From Acidocella sp. 20-57-95 (GTDB taxonomy: Bacteria; Pseudomonadota; Alphaproteobacteria; Acetobacterales; Acetobacteraceae), in contig NCAT01000011.1 in NCBI GenBank assembly GCA_002255575.1, positions 1 through 61,908 on the forward strand: a stretch of 61,908 nucleotides of DNA, written 5' to 3'. A model generated the notes under the pieces. The model searched no databases. It was not told the DNA's origin and saw only the letters and a program-made list of their open reading frames with translations. A program made the position numbers and the translations under genes. This document shows positions 17,216-25,765 of this stretch, piece after piece (the first letter of the stretch is position 1; every line of letters begins with the position of its first letter).

Positions 17216-18142
17216 TTAACTAGCCCCCCCACCAGACAACCCGGCTGCCAGCATCAGCCCGCCATTATAGAGCACATGCAGCAATATCGCGGGCCGGATC
17301 GAGTTAAACCGTACCCGCAGCCAGGCCGCGGCCAGCGCCATCAGCCCGACATCAATGAAGCCGGGCGGGTAGTAAATTTTCTCCGGCGCGTGCACGGCCA
17401 CAAATAATGCCGACGTGATCAGGCCCGCCCATAGCGGCGAAAGGCGGCTGGCGAGGGCGGCAAAAATACCGCCGCGAAACACATACTCCTCCACCGGCGG
17501 GGCGATGAAGACGGCGAGGATAAGCAGGCAAAGAGCAGCAATACCGGGTGTGGCAAATAGCTTGGCCGTCTCATTATCTTTCAGCGCGCTAAGGTTGGGC
17601 GGGAACACATCCACCAGCACCATCACCAGAACAATAATGGCGCCGGCCAGCAAGGCGGCTGTTTTATACGCCTCACTCGTCGCCGACCGCCAGCCAAACC
17701 CGGTTGGGCTGCCGTCGCGCTGCTTTGCCCGGCCTTGCCGGTTGATATACCAAAGGCTCCAGAGGGTGGCTGCAGCATAGCCAGCCAAGGTTGCCGCCAC
17801 CAGCCCTGCCGCCGAGGCCGGGGCACTGCTAACCGGCTGGTGCGTGATCAGCTCGTCCAGGATCGTAAAGCCGACGGCGCCAACCAACTGCATGCCCAGA
17901 AAGCCCAGCAACAACCACACTGCCTGCCACACGCCCCAACGCAGCGGCTGCGCTTTGGCAAGACCGGGCAGCCAGTTTCGCCACACGGCGAGTCCAAAAA
18001 CACTAAGACCCGCGGCCAACCCAATCAGCGGCATGTGCAGGCGGGCGGGCAGGGGCGCGTGCAAGGGCGTGTGCACGCCGGCAACAACACCCGCTGCACA
18101 GAAGGCCAGCAACCATAACACACCAAACAAAACCCGCCTCAT
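17216..18142 (-). CDS. CPBP-family intramembrane metalloprotease
   Basis: 308 residues with about eight hydrophobic segments. The CPBP (Abi/Rce1-like) motifs are present: EEYVFRG (motif 1, EExxxR), FVAVHAPE (motif 2) and LHVLYNGG (motif 3). Such proteins cleave within membranes; some process CaaX-like or bacteriocin-related substrates. The ATG overlaps the gluQ stop by four bases, so the two are co-translated. The substrate is unknown. Confidence 0.88.
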   Translation of the reverse strand: MRRVLFGVLWLLAFCAAGVVAGVHTPLHAPLPARLHMPLIGLAAGLSVFGLAVWRNWLPGLAKAQPLRWGVWQAVWLLLGFLGMQLVGAVGFTILDELITHQPVSSAPASAAGLVAATLAGYAAATLWSLWYINRQGRAKQRDGSPTGFGWRSATSEAYKTAALLAGAIIVLVMVLVDVFPPNLSALKDNETAKLFATPGIAALCLLILAVFIAPPVEEYVFRGGIFAALASRLSPLWAGLITSALFVAVHAPEKIYYPPGFIDVGLMALAAAWLRVRFNSIRPAILLHVLYNGGLMLAAGLSGGGAS

Positions 18143-19002
18143 GCTGCCCCACTTTCTACGCCACTATGTGAGGCGGCAGGTTGGTTCTGCAATTGCGCCA
18201 AAACCTCGTCGGGCGTGGCACCAGCCTCGCGCATCGTGCGCAAGCGGGGGGCGGCGTCGCGTTTGGCAAGGCGTTTGCCGGTTTCATCGGTCAGCAATTT
18301 ATGGTGCGTGTAAACCGGCATCGGCAAACCCAGCAGGCTTTGCAACAGCACATGGATATGGGTCGCGCTGAATAAATCCTCGCCGCGGGTAACATGCGTA
18401 ACCCCCTGCAGCGCATCATCATGCACCACGCATAAATGATAGCTGGTTGGAATATCATTGCGCGCCAGTACCACGTCGCCCAACGCGGCCGGCTGGGCAT
18501 CGACCCACCCAGACCCTTCCTCAAAAAACCGCAGCGCCCCGGTTGCGCGCATGGCACGGGTCACATCCAATCGGCGGGCATATTTCTGGCCATGGGCAAT
18601 GCGCCGGGTCCGTTCAGCGATGCTTAAACCCCGGCACGTGCCAGGGTAAACTGGCTCACCGTCGTGCGGGGCTGTTTGGGCGCGGGCAATCTCAGAGCGC
18701 GTGCAAAAACACGGGTAAAGCAGCCCGCCCGCCTCGAGTCGGGCCAAGGCTGCGCTGTAATCGGCTAAATGCGCAGACTGCACCCGCACCGCCCCATCCC
18801 AACTGAGCCCCAGCCAGCGCAAATCCTCCAGAATGGCAGCGGCGAACGCCGGCTTACAGCGCGTGCGATCAATATCCTCCAACCGGAGTAAAAATTTGCC
18901 ATGGGCAGCGCGCGCCTTTGCCCAGGCAGTATGCGCCGCATAAGCGTGTCCCAAATGCAAATAACCCGTCGGGCTAGGGGCAAAACGCGTGGTTATGGTC
19001 AT
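18139..19002 (-). CDS. gluQ: Glutamyl-Q tRNA(Asp) synthetase
   Basis: Truncated glutamyl-tRNA-synthetase paralogue without an anticodon-binding domain, about 287 residues. The HIGH-type motif is FAPSPTGYLHLGH. Zinc-binding Cys residues lie in YPCFCTRSE, and the second signature in ETGKRLAKRD replaces KMSKS. It attaches glutamate to queuosine in tRNA-Asp. The ATG at 19002 matches the usual family N terminus; an in-frame ATG exists at 19014. It pairs with the CPBP protease gene. A divergent 158-base region separates it from the HNH gene. Confidence 0.92.
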   Translation of the reverse strand: MTITTRFAPSPTGYLHLGHAYAAHTAWAKARAAHGKFLLRLEDIDRTRCKPAFAAAILEDLRWLGLSWDGAVRVQSAHLADYSAALARLEAGGLLYPCFCTRSEIARAQTAPHDGEPVYPGTCRGLSIAERTRRIAHGQKYARRLDVTRAMRATGALRFFEEGSGWVDAQPAALGDVVLARNDIPTSYHLCVVHDDALQGVTHVTRGEDLFSATHIHVLLQSLLGLPMPVYTHHKLLTDETGKRLAKRDAAPRLRTMREAGATPDEVLAQLQNQPAASHSGVESGAA

Positions 19003-19135
19003 CTCGCGCAACATGACAAAGCGTTGACAATCTCACCAGCACCTTGCGGCTTTTCTTCGCATTTGTCATAAAACCCACATGACACGCAGACTCCACCATA
19101 TCTGGCAGGGCTCGCTTCTCAGACCCCAACATTTA

Positions 19136-19150
19136 GTCCCATTCTGGGAC
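19136..19150. promoter_or_regulatory. 15-base inverted repeat just before the HNH gene
   Basis: GTCCCA-TTC-TGGGAC is a perfect 6-base inverted repeat ending 10 bases before the ATG at 19161. It could be an operator, or a hairpin that affects the ribosome binding region. It lies in the gluQ/HNH divergent spacer. Confidence 0.4.
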
Positions 19151-19160
19151 AGGTTCAGTA

Positions 19161-19721
19161 ATGCCTGACGGCGGGTTCAATTATCCCGCCCTTGTTTTGA
19201 ATGCGGATTTCCGTCCGCTATCCTATTTTCCGTTATCGACCTGGAACTGGCAGGATGCTGTAAAAGCAGTGTTCCTGGACCGTGTTTCGGTGCTCTCTGA
19301 ATATGAGCGGGAAGTGCATTCCCCCAGCTTCACCATGCGGTTGCCCTCGGTCATCGCACTGCGCGACTTCATCCCTTCCGCCCGGATGCCGGCTTTTACC
19401 CGGTTCAATGTTTTCCTGCGCGATTGTTTCACCTGCCAGTATTGCGACAGCAAACGCCCGGCCCCGGAACTCACCTTCGACCATGTGATCCCACGCGCCC
19501 GTGGCGGCCGCACCAGCTGGGAGAACGTGGTGGCGGCCTGCGGCGCCTGTAACTTGCGCAAAGGCAGCAAATTGCCGCGTGAATGCCAGATGATCCCGCG
19601 CCACGAACCGCGCCGCCCCACCAGTTGGGAATTGCAGGACCGGGGGCGTGCATTTCCGCCCAATTACCTGCATGAGAGTTGGCGTGACTTTCTCTATTGG
19701 GATTCGGAGTTGGAAAATTGA
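19161..19721 (+). CDS. HNH endonuclease
   Basis: 186 residues. The zinc-binding and catalytic HNH core reads CQYC, then FDHVIPRARGG, WENVVAAC, GACNLRKG, typical of the McrA-like HNH family. The N-terminal part (ALVLNADFRPLSYFPLSTW) marks the widely conserved bacterial housekeeping subgroup, not a homing enzyme in an intron. The role is unsettled. The downstream gene starts inside its stop codon (TTGA), so the two are translationally coupled. Confidence 0.9.
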   Translation: MPDGGFNYPALVLNADFRPLSYFPLSTWNWQDAVKAVFLDRVSVLSEYEREVHSPSFTMRLPSVIALRDFIPSARMPAFTRFNVFLRDCFTCQYCDSKRPAPELTFDHVIPRARGGRTSWENVVAACGACNLRKGSKLPRECQMIPRHEPRRPTSWELQDRGRAFPPNYLHESWRDFLYWDSELEN

Positions 19722-20143
19722 GCCTGACCTTAGTTGATGCGCGTAAAATTCTCGATGCTGCCTTGGATTATTGCATCGACCATAAATTCAAACCGATGGC
19801 GATCGGCGTGATCGACGCCCGCGGTGCTTTGGTTGCCTATGCCGCGCAGGACGGCACCAGCCTCAAGCGCGGTGCCATCGCACTCGGCAAGGCCAATGGG
19901 GCAGTGGCCCTTGGCATGGGGACCCGGGCTTTGATGAAGCGTGCCGAGTCGCAGGCTTATTTTATCGATGCCGCCACCGCTGCCATCGGCGGCTCGCTGA
20001 TCCCGGTGCCGGGCGGCGTGTTGATCAAGAAAGATGGTGTGCTGGTGGGTGCCATCGGCGTTTCCGGCGATACGTCTGACAACGACGAAGCCGCCGCCAT
20101 GGCCGGGATCCTCGCAGCCGGGTTCGAAGGCGACGCCGGCTAA
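19718..20143 (+). CDS. GlcG/HbpS-like (DUF336) protein
   Basis: About 141 residues covering one GlcG/HbpS domain: LVDARKILDAALDYC, IGVIDARGALVAYAAQDG and the C-terminal PGGVLIKKDGVLVGAIGVSG. Members bind haem or small ligands, or sit in glycolate or diol operons. The start was set at TTG 19718, where GGAG is 8 bases upstream and the codon overlaps the HNH stop; an ATG at 19697 lies inside the HNH gene. No signal peptide, so cytoplasmic. Confidence 0.85.
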   Translation: MSLTLVDARKILDAALDYCIDHKFKPMAIGVIDARGALVAYAAQDGTSLKRGAIALGKANGAVALGMGTRALMKRAESQAYFIDAATAAIGGSLIPVPGGVLIKKDGVLVGAIGVSGDTSDNDEAAAMAGILAAGFEGDAG

Positions 20144-20261
20144 TCCAGCCTCAGTATTCGTCATGGCCGGGTTCACACCCCGGCCAACCACGGTTTTCGC
20201 TTTAAGCCGTCATTCCCGCGTTTAACCGTCATTACAGCGTTTACCCGTCATTCCTGCTTTT

Positions 20262-20451
20262 CGCCGTCATTCCCGCGCAAGCGGGAACCTCCCCAACCCA
20301 CCGCCAGCCCGCACCTCGTCATGGCCCGGCCTGACCCGGCCACCCACGCCTTGCGCGTTTCGCCGTCATTCCCGCGCAAGCGGGAACCTCCCCAACCCAC
20401 CGTCAGCCCGCACCTCGTCATGGCCCGGCCTGACCCGGCCACCCACGCCTT
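20262..20451. repeat. Two tandem copies of a 99-base unit with REP-like hairpins
   Basis: The unit starting CGCCGTCATTCCCGCG at 20262 recurs at 20361, nearly identical to about 20451. Each unit contains the hairpin TTCCCGC-GCAA-GCGGGAA and a TCATGGCCCGGCC-GACCCGGCCA segment. Upstream (about 20208-20262) there are shorter decayed copies of CCGTCATT. The 419-base gap 20144-20562 contains only these repeats and an AT-rich end before xseA; no gene is seen. Shadow reading frames across it are not supported. Confidence 0.9.
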
Positions 20452-20562
20452 AAAAACCCTCAAAACCCACAAGTTTTTCCCTGTCTCATTCCAGAGATTA
20501 TTGTTACTAACATAGCGTTATAAGCCACAAGTGACCTGAAATGCGTCACGTGTAACATTATG

Positions 20563-21921
20563 TTAGTTGAACAAACTGGGCTGCCGCGGCGCGGCGGTCA
20601 CATCCACATCGCCATCTACAAACTTAATCTTCAGCGCTGCCCCCGCTGCGACCGCCGCCGCCGAAGACACAGGCGCTCCTTTCGGCGTCGTCACCAGCGC
20701 GAAGCCGCGTGCCAGCACCGCCGCATACGAAACCGCCGCCAGCCGTGCTGCCAAACTTTCCACCCGCAGCCGCGCTTGTCCCAGCCGGTTTGGTAATGGC
20801 ACGGTTAGCCGTTGCTCTAACAACGCCACCTGGTTGCGGCTGCGGGCCAAAATTTCGCGTGGATGCACCAACCGGTTGGCCAGGCGCTCCAACCCGTTGC
20901 GTTTGGCGGCGGCAAAATTTGGCAAGGCCAGCACCAGCCGCTCGGCCCGGTCATCCAGCCGCTGCCGCGCAGCACCCAAAATACCGGGTAAATCCGGCAA
21001 TTTCGCGCCAGCGCGGTCCAGCCGCAAGCGCGCCGCCCCCGCGATGCGTGAGAGCGCACCGGTCAGCCGGGCGGTTTTCTGCGCCAGATCCGCCTGCAAT
21101 TCCAACCGCGCCGGAATCGCCATTTCGGCGGCAGCGGTGGGGGTGGGGGCGCGGCGGTCGGAGACATAATCGATCAGGGTGGTGTCGGTCTCATGCCCCA
21201 CCGCTGAGATCAGCGGAATGGTGCAGGCCGCCGCCGCCCGCAGCACGGCCTCATCATTGAAGGCCATCAAATCTTCCAGGCTGCCGCCACCCCGCGCCAC
21301 AATCAGCACATCCGGGCGGGGGATATCACCACCCGCCACCAGCCCAGAAAATCCGTTAATCGCGGCGGTGATCTGTGCGGCTGCCGCCTCGCCCTGCACT
21401 GCCACTGGCCACAGCAAAATCGGAGTCGGGAAGCGCCGGGCGATGGTGGTTTTAATATCCTGCAACACCGCCCCCTGTGCCGAGGTAATCACCCCGATCA
21501 GCCGTGGCAGCATCGGCAAAACCCGCTTCCTCTCGGCGGCAAACAGCCCTTCGGCCGCCAGTTTCACCTTCAGCGCCTCGATTCGGGCCAGCAACGCGCC
21601 GGCACCAGCATATTCCAGCCGGTCCACAATCAATTGATATTCCGAACGCTCCGGGTAGGAGGTGATTTTGCCGGTCGCGATCACTTCCAGCCCATTTTCC
21701 GGCTTCAGCCCAACTCTACCCGCCGCAAATTTCCAGATAATGCCTTTAATTTTCGCCCCTTCATCCTTCAGGGCAAAATAGGTGTGGCCAGAGCCATAGA
21801 CCTTCATCTCGGTAATTTCCCCGCGCACCCGCACCCGGCCAAACGCGCCTTCCAGCGTCTGTTTGACGGCACCAGCAATTTCAGAGACGGAAAATTCTGG
21901 CGTATTGGGCAAGTCGCTCAT
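20563..21921 (-). CDS. xseA: Exodeoxyribonuclease VII large subunit
   Basis: 452 residues. An N-terminal OB fold (FGRVRVRGEITEMKVYGSGHTYFALKD) is followed by the catalytic domain with IGVITSAQGAVLQDI, VLIVARGGGSLEDLMAFND and PLISAVGHETDTTLIDYVSDRRAPTPTAAA. A long coiled-coil region and a C-terminal segment follow. It degrades single-stranded DNA together with XseB, which is not in this window. The ATG at 21921 was chosen over an in-frame TTG two codons earlier. Divergent from purD across a short gap. Confidence 0.95.
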   Translation of the reverse strand: MSDLPNTPEFSVSEIAGAVKQTLEGAFGRVRVRGEITEMKVYGSGHTYFALKDEGAKIKGIIWKFAAGRVGLKPENGLEVIATGKITSYPERSEYQLIVDRLEYAGAGALLARIEALKVKLAAEGLFAAERKRVLPMLPRLIGVITSAQGAVLQDIKTTIARRFPTPILLWPVAVQGEAAAAQITAAINGFSGLVAGGDIPRPDVLIVARGGGSLEDLMAFNDEAVLRAAAACTIPLISAVGHETDTTLIDYVSDRRAPTPTAAAEMAIPARLELQADLAQKTARLTGALSRIAGAARLRLDRAGAKLPDLPGILGAARQRLDDRAERLVLALPNFAAAKRNGLERLANRLVHPREILARSRNQVALLEQRLTVPLPNRLGQARLRVESLAARLAAVSYAAVLARGFALVTTPKGAPVSSAAAVAAGAALKIKFVDGDVDVTAAPRQPSLFN

Positions 21922-21970
21922 GGGCAAACTCTATGATAGAGCGCCGGGCAGCAACAGGGGGCAGTGGGAT

Positions 21971-23239
21971 ATGCGGGTATTGATCATCGGGTCTGGCGGG
22001 CGGGAACATGCGCTGGCCTGGGCCATTTCCGCGAGCCCGCTGCTGACCAAATTATACGTGGCTCCCGGTAACCCGGGCACCGCCGCCTTGGCCGAAAATA
22101 TCGCCATTCCTGCCAGCAACATCGCCAAGCTGGTGGAATTTGCGAAAGACCAGAAAATCGACCTCGTCATTCCCGGCCCGGAAGCCCCGCTGGTGGCGGG
22201 CATCGCCGATGCCTGTGCGGCGGCTGGCATCGCGTGCTGTGGCCCGACCGCCGCGGCGGCGCAGCTGGAAGGCAGTAAGGCGTTCTGTAAGGAGATTGCG
22301 GACGCCGCCAATATTCCCACCGCGGCCTGGGCTGAGTTCACCGACGAAGATGCCGCGCATGATTATGTTGATGAGCAGGGCGCGCCGATCGTGATCAAGG
22401 CCGATGGCCTGGCCGCCGGCAAAGGCGTGGTGGTGGCCACCACCGAGGATGAGGCGCATGAGGCGATCAGTGCCATCATGGGCGATAAAATCCATGGTGA
22501 GGCGGGAGCCAAAATCGTCATCGAGGAATGTCTGTTCGGCGAGGAAATTTCGGTCTTTGCGCTCTGTGACGGGTTGGATGCGCTTTATCTGGGGGTAGCC
22601 GCCGACCACAAGCGTGTCGGCGAAAACGACACCGGCCCCAACACCGGCGGCATGGGCGCCATCTCGCCGCCGCCATGGGGCAGCCAGCCGGTGCTGGATG
22701 CAACCATGGAACGCATTATTCGGCCCGCACTGGCCGCGATGGTGGCGCGCGACACGCCGTTTCGCGGGTTCTTATTCGCCGGGCTGATGGTGACTGAGGA
22801 AGGTCCCAAGCTGATCGAATTTAATGTTCGTTTTGGCGACCCGGAATGCGAGACGCTGCTGCCTTTGCTGCGCTCAGATTTGCTCCCCGCGTTGCTGGCC
22901 GCAACCGATGGTTCGCTCAAACATGTTGACCTGCGCTGGAAAGATGCGGCCTCCGCCACGGTGGTGATGTGCGCCAAGGGGTATCCCGGCGCTTACGCCA
23001 CGGGCAGTGAGATTTTTGGCCTGGCAGAGGCCGATGAATTGCCCGGCGTGACCGTGTTTCAGGCCGGCACCATGGCCGAGCAAGGCGGCATCCTCGCCAA
23101 TGGTGGCCGGGTTCTGGCCGTCAACGCCATCGGTGCCACGCTGCACGAGGCGATCAGCCGCGCCTATGCGGCGGTTGATGTGATCGACTGGCCGGACGGG
23201 TTTTGCCGCCGCGATATTGGCAAACGGGCGCTAATTTAA
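21971..23239 (+). CDS. purD: Phosphoribosylamine-glycine ligase
   Basis: ATP-grasp enzyme of purine synthesis, 422 residues. It begins MRVLIIGSGGREHALAWAI as the family does. ATP-grasp features include IVIKADGLAAGKGVVVA and the metal-binding FNVRFGDPECE. The ATG at 21971 was chosen because upstream in-frame codons run into xseA and do not match the family. Divergent to xseA. Confidence 0.96.
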   Translation: MRVLIIGSGGREHALAWAISASPLLTKLYVAPGNPGTAALAENIAIPASNIAKLVEFAKDQKIDLVIPGPEAPLVAGIADACAAAGIACCGPTAAAAQLEGSKAFCKEIADAANIPTAAWAEFTDEDAAHDYVDEQGAPIVIKADGLAAGKGVVVATTEDEAHEAISAIMGDKIHGEAGAKIVIEECLFGEEISVFALCDGLDALYLGVAADHKRVGENDTGPNTGGMGAISPPPWGSQPVLDATMERIIRPALAAMVARDTPFRGFLFAGLMVTEEGPKLIEFNVRFGDPECETLLPLLRSDLLPALLAATDGSLKHVDLRWKDAASATVVMCAKGYPGAYATGSEIFGLAEADELPGVTVFQAGTMAEQGGILANGGRVLAVNAIGATLHEAISRAYAAVDVIDWPDGFCRRDIGKRALI

Positions 23240-23256
23240 CCGGTACTAATTTAAGC

Positions 23257-23273
23257 GGCGCTAATTTAGCGCC
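23257..23273. terminator. Palindrome between purD and the exporter gene, possible shared terminator
   Basis: GGCGCTAA-T-TTAGCGCC is a perfect 8-base stem around one base, overlapping the stop of the exporter gene. Two further copies of CTAATTTA lie at 23231 and 23246, right after purD. There is no clear T-run, so a terminator role for these convergent genes is only a guess. Confidence 0.35.
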
Positions 23274-25018
23274 TGCGCCCGCACCAACCGGGCAAAAGCG
23301 CCATCAGCCGCCAGCAATTGGGCATGGGTGCCGTGTTCCACCGCGCGACCATTGGACATCACCACAATTAAATCGGCATCTCGCACGGTCGAAAGCCGAT
23401 GTGCCACCACAATGGTGGTGCGGCCCTGCCGCAATTGGCCGAGGGCAGCCTGCACGGCGGCTTCGCTTTCGGTATCCAAAGCGCTGGTGGCTTCATCAAG
23501 CAGCAGAATGCGCGGGTTGCGCAAAATGGCGCGGGCCAGCGCCACGCGCTGGCGTTGCCCACCTGAGAGGCGCTGTCCGTTCACACCAACCTTGGTATTA
23601 TAACCGTCCGGCATCGTGGCAATAAACTTACCGCAGGCGGCAGCCTCGGCGGCGGCGGTAATTTCATCCTGGGTGGCGCCAGACTTACCCATCGCGATGT
23701 TGGCCGCGATGCTGTCGTCAAACAGCAACGCGTCCTGGCCCACATAGGCAATGGCGGCGCGAAGGGAGCCCATGGTCACATGGCTAATATCGGCGCCATC
23801 GATTAAAATCTCTCCGGCTGAAGGGGTATAGAGGCGCGGGATCAGCGCAAGGGCGGTGGATTTACCCGCTCCAGAGGTGCCCACCAATGCCAGCATCTTG
23901 CCGGGGGCGGCAATGAATGAGAGGTCTACGAGCCCAGGGCGGCCATCCGGGTAGGTGAAGGCCACATGATTAAACAGCAATTCACCAGGGCCTTCGGGCA
24001 GGGCTGAGGCACCGGCCACGTCCGCGATGGCGGCAGGCTCGTCGATCACATTGAATACCCGCACGAGCCCGGCGAGCCCTTCCTGGATGGCGGAATTCAT
24101 CGTGCCCAACGCCCGTAATGGTCGCGAGGCGATCAGCAGTGCCGAGATAAAACCCATAAAATTACCAACGCCGGACCCGCCCAAGGCATTGCGGTAGCCT
24201 TCAAACCCAATCACCATCGCCACTGCCACGCCACCCAACACTTCGAGCATCGGGTCGAGCCGCGAGCGCACCCGGGTCATGTGCAGCAGCGATTTGTAGA
24301 GATTTTCAAACATGGCATCGGCACGGGATTTTTCCTGTGCCTCAAGCCCATAAGCACGCACCGTACGGGCCTGGGCAAAGCTTTCATTCAGAGTGGCGGC
24401 GGCCTGACCCATGGTTTCCTGCATCCCGCCGGAGGCCCGGCGCATGCGCTTGCCGATTTTCTGCACCGGAATGCCAGCCAAAGGATACAAAACCGCTGCA
24501 ATCAGGCTGAGTTTCCAGTCGATTGCGAGCATCGTGATCACCAGCCCAATGAGGGTCGCGGCGTCCGCCACCGCGTTCACCGAGCGGCCCATCGCTTCGC
24601 GCACAACCGTTGCATCGGTGGTAAAGCGCGCCGCCAACGTGGCCGGCGCTTCGCGCTCCACACGGGCCAGTGCGGCATCGGTCAGGTGCCCGAACATGGC
24701 CACCTGCAAGCGCCGAATGACCAACAATACCATGTCCTGGGTAAGCACGGCCTGAAAATACATCGACAGGCCTTTGATCGCTGTGACCACCAGCACCATG
24801 ATGGGCACCTGGTACAGGATGCGGGCATCCTTGTTTGAAAACAGGTTAAATGCCCAATCGATAATCGCCGGGTATAGGGCCGTGGTGCCAGACATTAATA
24901 ATGTCATAACAACGATCAGGATAATCCGGCCCCGATAAAATTTGATATGCTCGCGCCAGAGGCGGCGAACCAGCGTGCTGGTGGAGGCGGAGGCAAGGTC
25001 GGCAGCGAAAGCATTCAT
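23261..25018 (-). CDS. MsbA-like ABC exporter (permease fused to ATPase)
   Basis: Half-transporter of 585 residues with an N-terminal six-helix membrane domain and a C-terminal nucleotide-binding domain. Walker A is GTSGAGKST, the Q-loop is in AYVGQDALLF, the signature is LSGGQRQR, Walker B is ILLLDEATSALD and the H-loop is VAHRLST. It works as a homodimer. Flipping of lipid A-core (MsbA) is the likely role in a Gram-negative, but multidrug or other lipid export is possible. A divergent phosphatase gene lies 55 bases from its start. Confidence 0.85.
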   Translation of the reverse strand: MNAFAADLASASTSTLVRRLWREHIKFYRGRIILIVVMTLLMSGTTALYPAIIDWAFNLFSNKDARILYQVPIMVLVVTAIKGLSMYFQAVLTQDMVLLVIRRLQVAMFGHLTDAALARVEREAPATLAARFTTDATVVREAMGRSVNAVADAATLIGLVITMLAIDWKLSLIAAVLYPLAGIPVQKIGKRMRRASGGMQETMGQAAATLNESFAQARTVRAYGLEAQEKSRADAMFENLYKSLLHMTRVRSRLDPMLEVLGGVAVAMVIGFEGYRNALGGSGVGNFMGFISALLIASRPLRALGTMNSAIQEGLAGLVRVFNVIDEPAAIADVAGASALPEGPGELLFNHVAFTYPDGRPGLVDLSFIAAPGKMLALVGTSGAGKSTALALIPRLYTPSAGEILIDGADISHVTMGSLRAAIAYVGQDALLFDDSIAANIAMGKSGATQDEITAAAEAAACGKFIATMPDGYNTKVGVNGQRLSGGQRQRVALARAILRNPRILLLDEATSALDTESEAAVQAALGQLRQGRTTIVVAHRLSTVRDADLIVVMSNGRAVEHGTHAQLLAADGAFARLVRAQALN

Positions 25019-25073
25019 AGGCTTCGCTTAGCCAGAATTCCACCCGCCGACAAATTGCGGTAAGCGGGCAGCC

Positions 25074-25745
25074 ATGGGTACTGTCTATAAAGGCGATCTA
25101 TCGACCAAAGCCGGCCGACTTAATGCCTGGGTCGATGCGTTGTTTATGGATCACGCTATTTTGCGGATTTTTTGGACCAATTTCGCAGTGGTCAAGCCGG
25201 GGCGGCTATACCGCTCAAACCATCCCACACCGGGCAATCTGGCGGCTTTTGTCCGCAAGGCAGGGATTAAATCTGTGATCAATCTGCGCGGTCAGGCCAA
25301 GAATGGCGCGGACGCACTCTCGCGTGATGCAGCGGCCCGGTTGGGAATGGATTTTTATGATATCGCGCTGGAATCCCGCGGCGCGCCGCATCGCGACCGG
25401 ATTTTGCGGCTGGCCGAAATTTACCGCGATATGCGGGGCCCGGCGCTGATCCATTGCAAATCCGGTGCTGACCGGGCGGGGCTCGCGGCCGGCTTATTCG
25501 TGCTGATCGAAGGCGGGACGGCAACCGAAGCGCTAAGCCAGCTAAGCCTGCGCTACGGCCATATTAAACAGGCGAAAACCGGTATTTTGGATTTGTTTTT
25601 TGTCACTTACGCGCGCGACGGCGAGGGCAAAAAGCCATTTCTGGACTGGGTGCGCGATGATTATAGCGAGGATGCGCTGCGCGCTGCTTTCAAAGCCAAT
25701 TCGATCGCCGGATTTATCAACGACAAAATTCTGGCGCGCGAATAA
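25074..25745 (+). CDS. Dual-specificity/tyrosine phosphatase-like protein
   Basis: 223 residues. The cysteine-phosphatase loop HCKSGADRAG (127-136) contains the CX5R motif with nucleophile Cys128 and Arg134. The upstream segment VVKPGRLYRSNHPTPGNL with INLRG is typical of the DSP/PTP-like family. The N terminus has no signal peptide. It could act on phosphoproteins, phosphoinositides or lipid-linked phosphates; the substrate is unknown. The divergent position to an MsbA-like exporter hints at an envelope link. Confidence 0.85.
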   Translation: MGTVYKGDLSTKAGRLNAWVDALFMDHAILRIFWTNFAVVKPGRLYRSNHPTPGNLAAFVRKAGIKSVINLRGQAKNGADALSRDAAARLGMDFYDIALESRGAPHRDRILRLAEIYRDMRGPALIHCKSGADRAGLAAGLFVLIEGGTATEALSQLSLRYGHIKQAKTGILDLFFVTYARDGEGKKPFLDWVRDDYSEDALRAAFKANSIAGFINDKILARE

Positions 25746-25765
25746 CGCAAAGGTCTACCGCTGAA

